Shown here: positions 63,684 to 64,000 of the stretch, piece by piece
Position numbering within the stretch: the first letter of the stretch is position 1
How the letters are laid out: every line of letters starts with the position of its first letter
Source: Rhodospirillaceae bacterium
GTDB lineage: Bacteria; Pseudomonadota; Alphaproteobacteria; MPNO01; UBA2964
DNA: 64,000 nucleotides
Assembly (NCBI GenBank): GCA_002720855.1
Contig: PBIN01000015.1
Location: 620,001-684,000 of the forward strand
Direction: 5' to 3'
Notes under the pieces: generated by a model
Database searches by the model: none
What the model saw: only the letters and a program-made list of their open reading frames with translations
What the model was told of the DNA's origin: nothing
Made by a program: the position numbers and the translations under genes

Positions 63684-64000
<317 letters not shown>

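Overview
The window is chromosomal DNA of an alphaproteobacterium. Evidence for this is the gene order DUF3576-leuS-lptE-holA / parB-parA-rsmG-mnmG-mnmE, the block rho-hemJ-hemH-hemE followed by an origin-like region and ppsR-maf-aroE-coaE-dnaQ-secB, a gap matching the alphaproteobacterial heat-shock promoter upstream of dnaK, and a type-4-like alphaproteobacterial porin. The order looks closest to Rhodospirillales-like lineages, but the exact order or family cannot be fixed from sequence reading alone. No rRNA, tRNA, insertion sequence or CRISPR array was seen.

Layout. 1-7.8 kb: a decayed ABC exporter, then a tightly overlapping plus-strand operon of three glycosyltransferases, a histidine phosphatase and a small membrane protein. 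The operon ends in a truncated oligopeptide-type ABC ATPase, fused tail to tail with a truncated membrane cyclase at a 10-bp palindrome; a metallo-beta-lactamase-fold gene precedes the cyclase. 7.9-14.3 kb: FAA hydrolase, an OmpR-type regulator, a gene of unknown function behind a textbook sigma-54 promoter, an L,D-transpeptidase, YggS, a major porin with a strong terminator, and a DUF3576 lipoprotein. 14.4-24.3 kb: leuS, lptE, holA, then parB, parA, rsmG, mnmG and mnmE on the minus strand, with two perfect parS sites. 24.4-29.3 kb: five plus-strand genes or gene remnants interrupting the usual mnmE-rho neighbourhood, including an ogt broken by one stop codon. 29.3-33.3 kb: rho, hemJ, hemH, hemE. 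33.3-33.7 kb: the probable chromosomal origin. 33.7-38.4 kb: ppsR, maf, aroE, coaE, dnaQ, secB, fxsA. 38.6-43.9 kb: Tim44-like protein, MltA, phytase-like esterase, Smr, HslUV. 44-50.3 kb: a cyclic-nucleotide-domain/FHA fusion, hisB-H-A-F-E with three interspersed genes, HIT and two deaminases. 50.3-56.7 kb: YifB, GST, gshB, SirB1-like protein, BON lipoprotein, YraN, RsmI. 56.8-64 kb: LpoA-like lipoprotein, hemW, rdgB, rph, hrcA, grpE, a DUF1848 protein and the start of dnaK.

How it fits together. The centre of the window is the origin and chromosome-segregation region. ParA, ParB and two parS sites lie 10-13 kb from a hemE/ppsR gap that holds at least eight DnaA-box-like 9-mers, a 24-bp AT-rich core and a DnaA-trio-like TAG repeat separated from the boxes by a GC-rich patch. 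Genes near the gap are transcribed away from it on both sides, as expected for replication co-orientation. The 5-kb plus-strand insert between mnmE and rho is the main exception. The most interesting items are the origin architecture, the palindromic gene-fusion junction, the sigma-54 gene of unknown function, the exported deaminase paralogue and the FHA fusion with a degenerate cyclic-nucleotide pocket.
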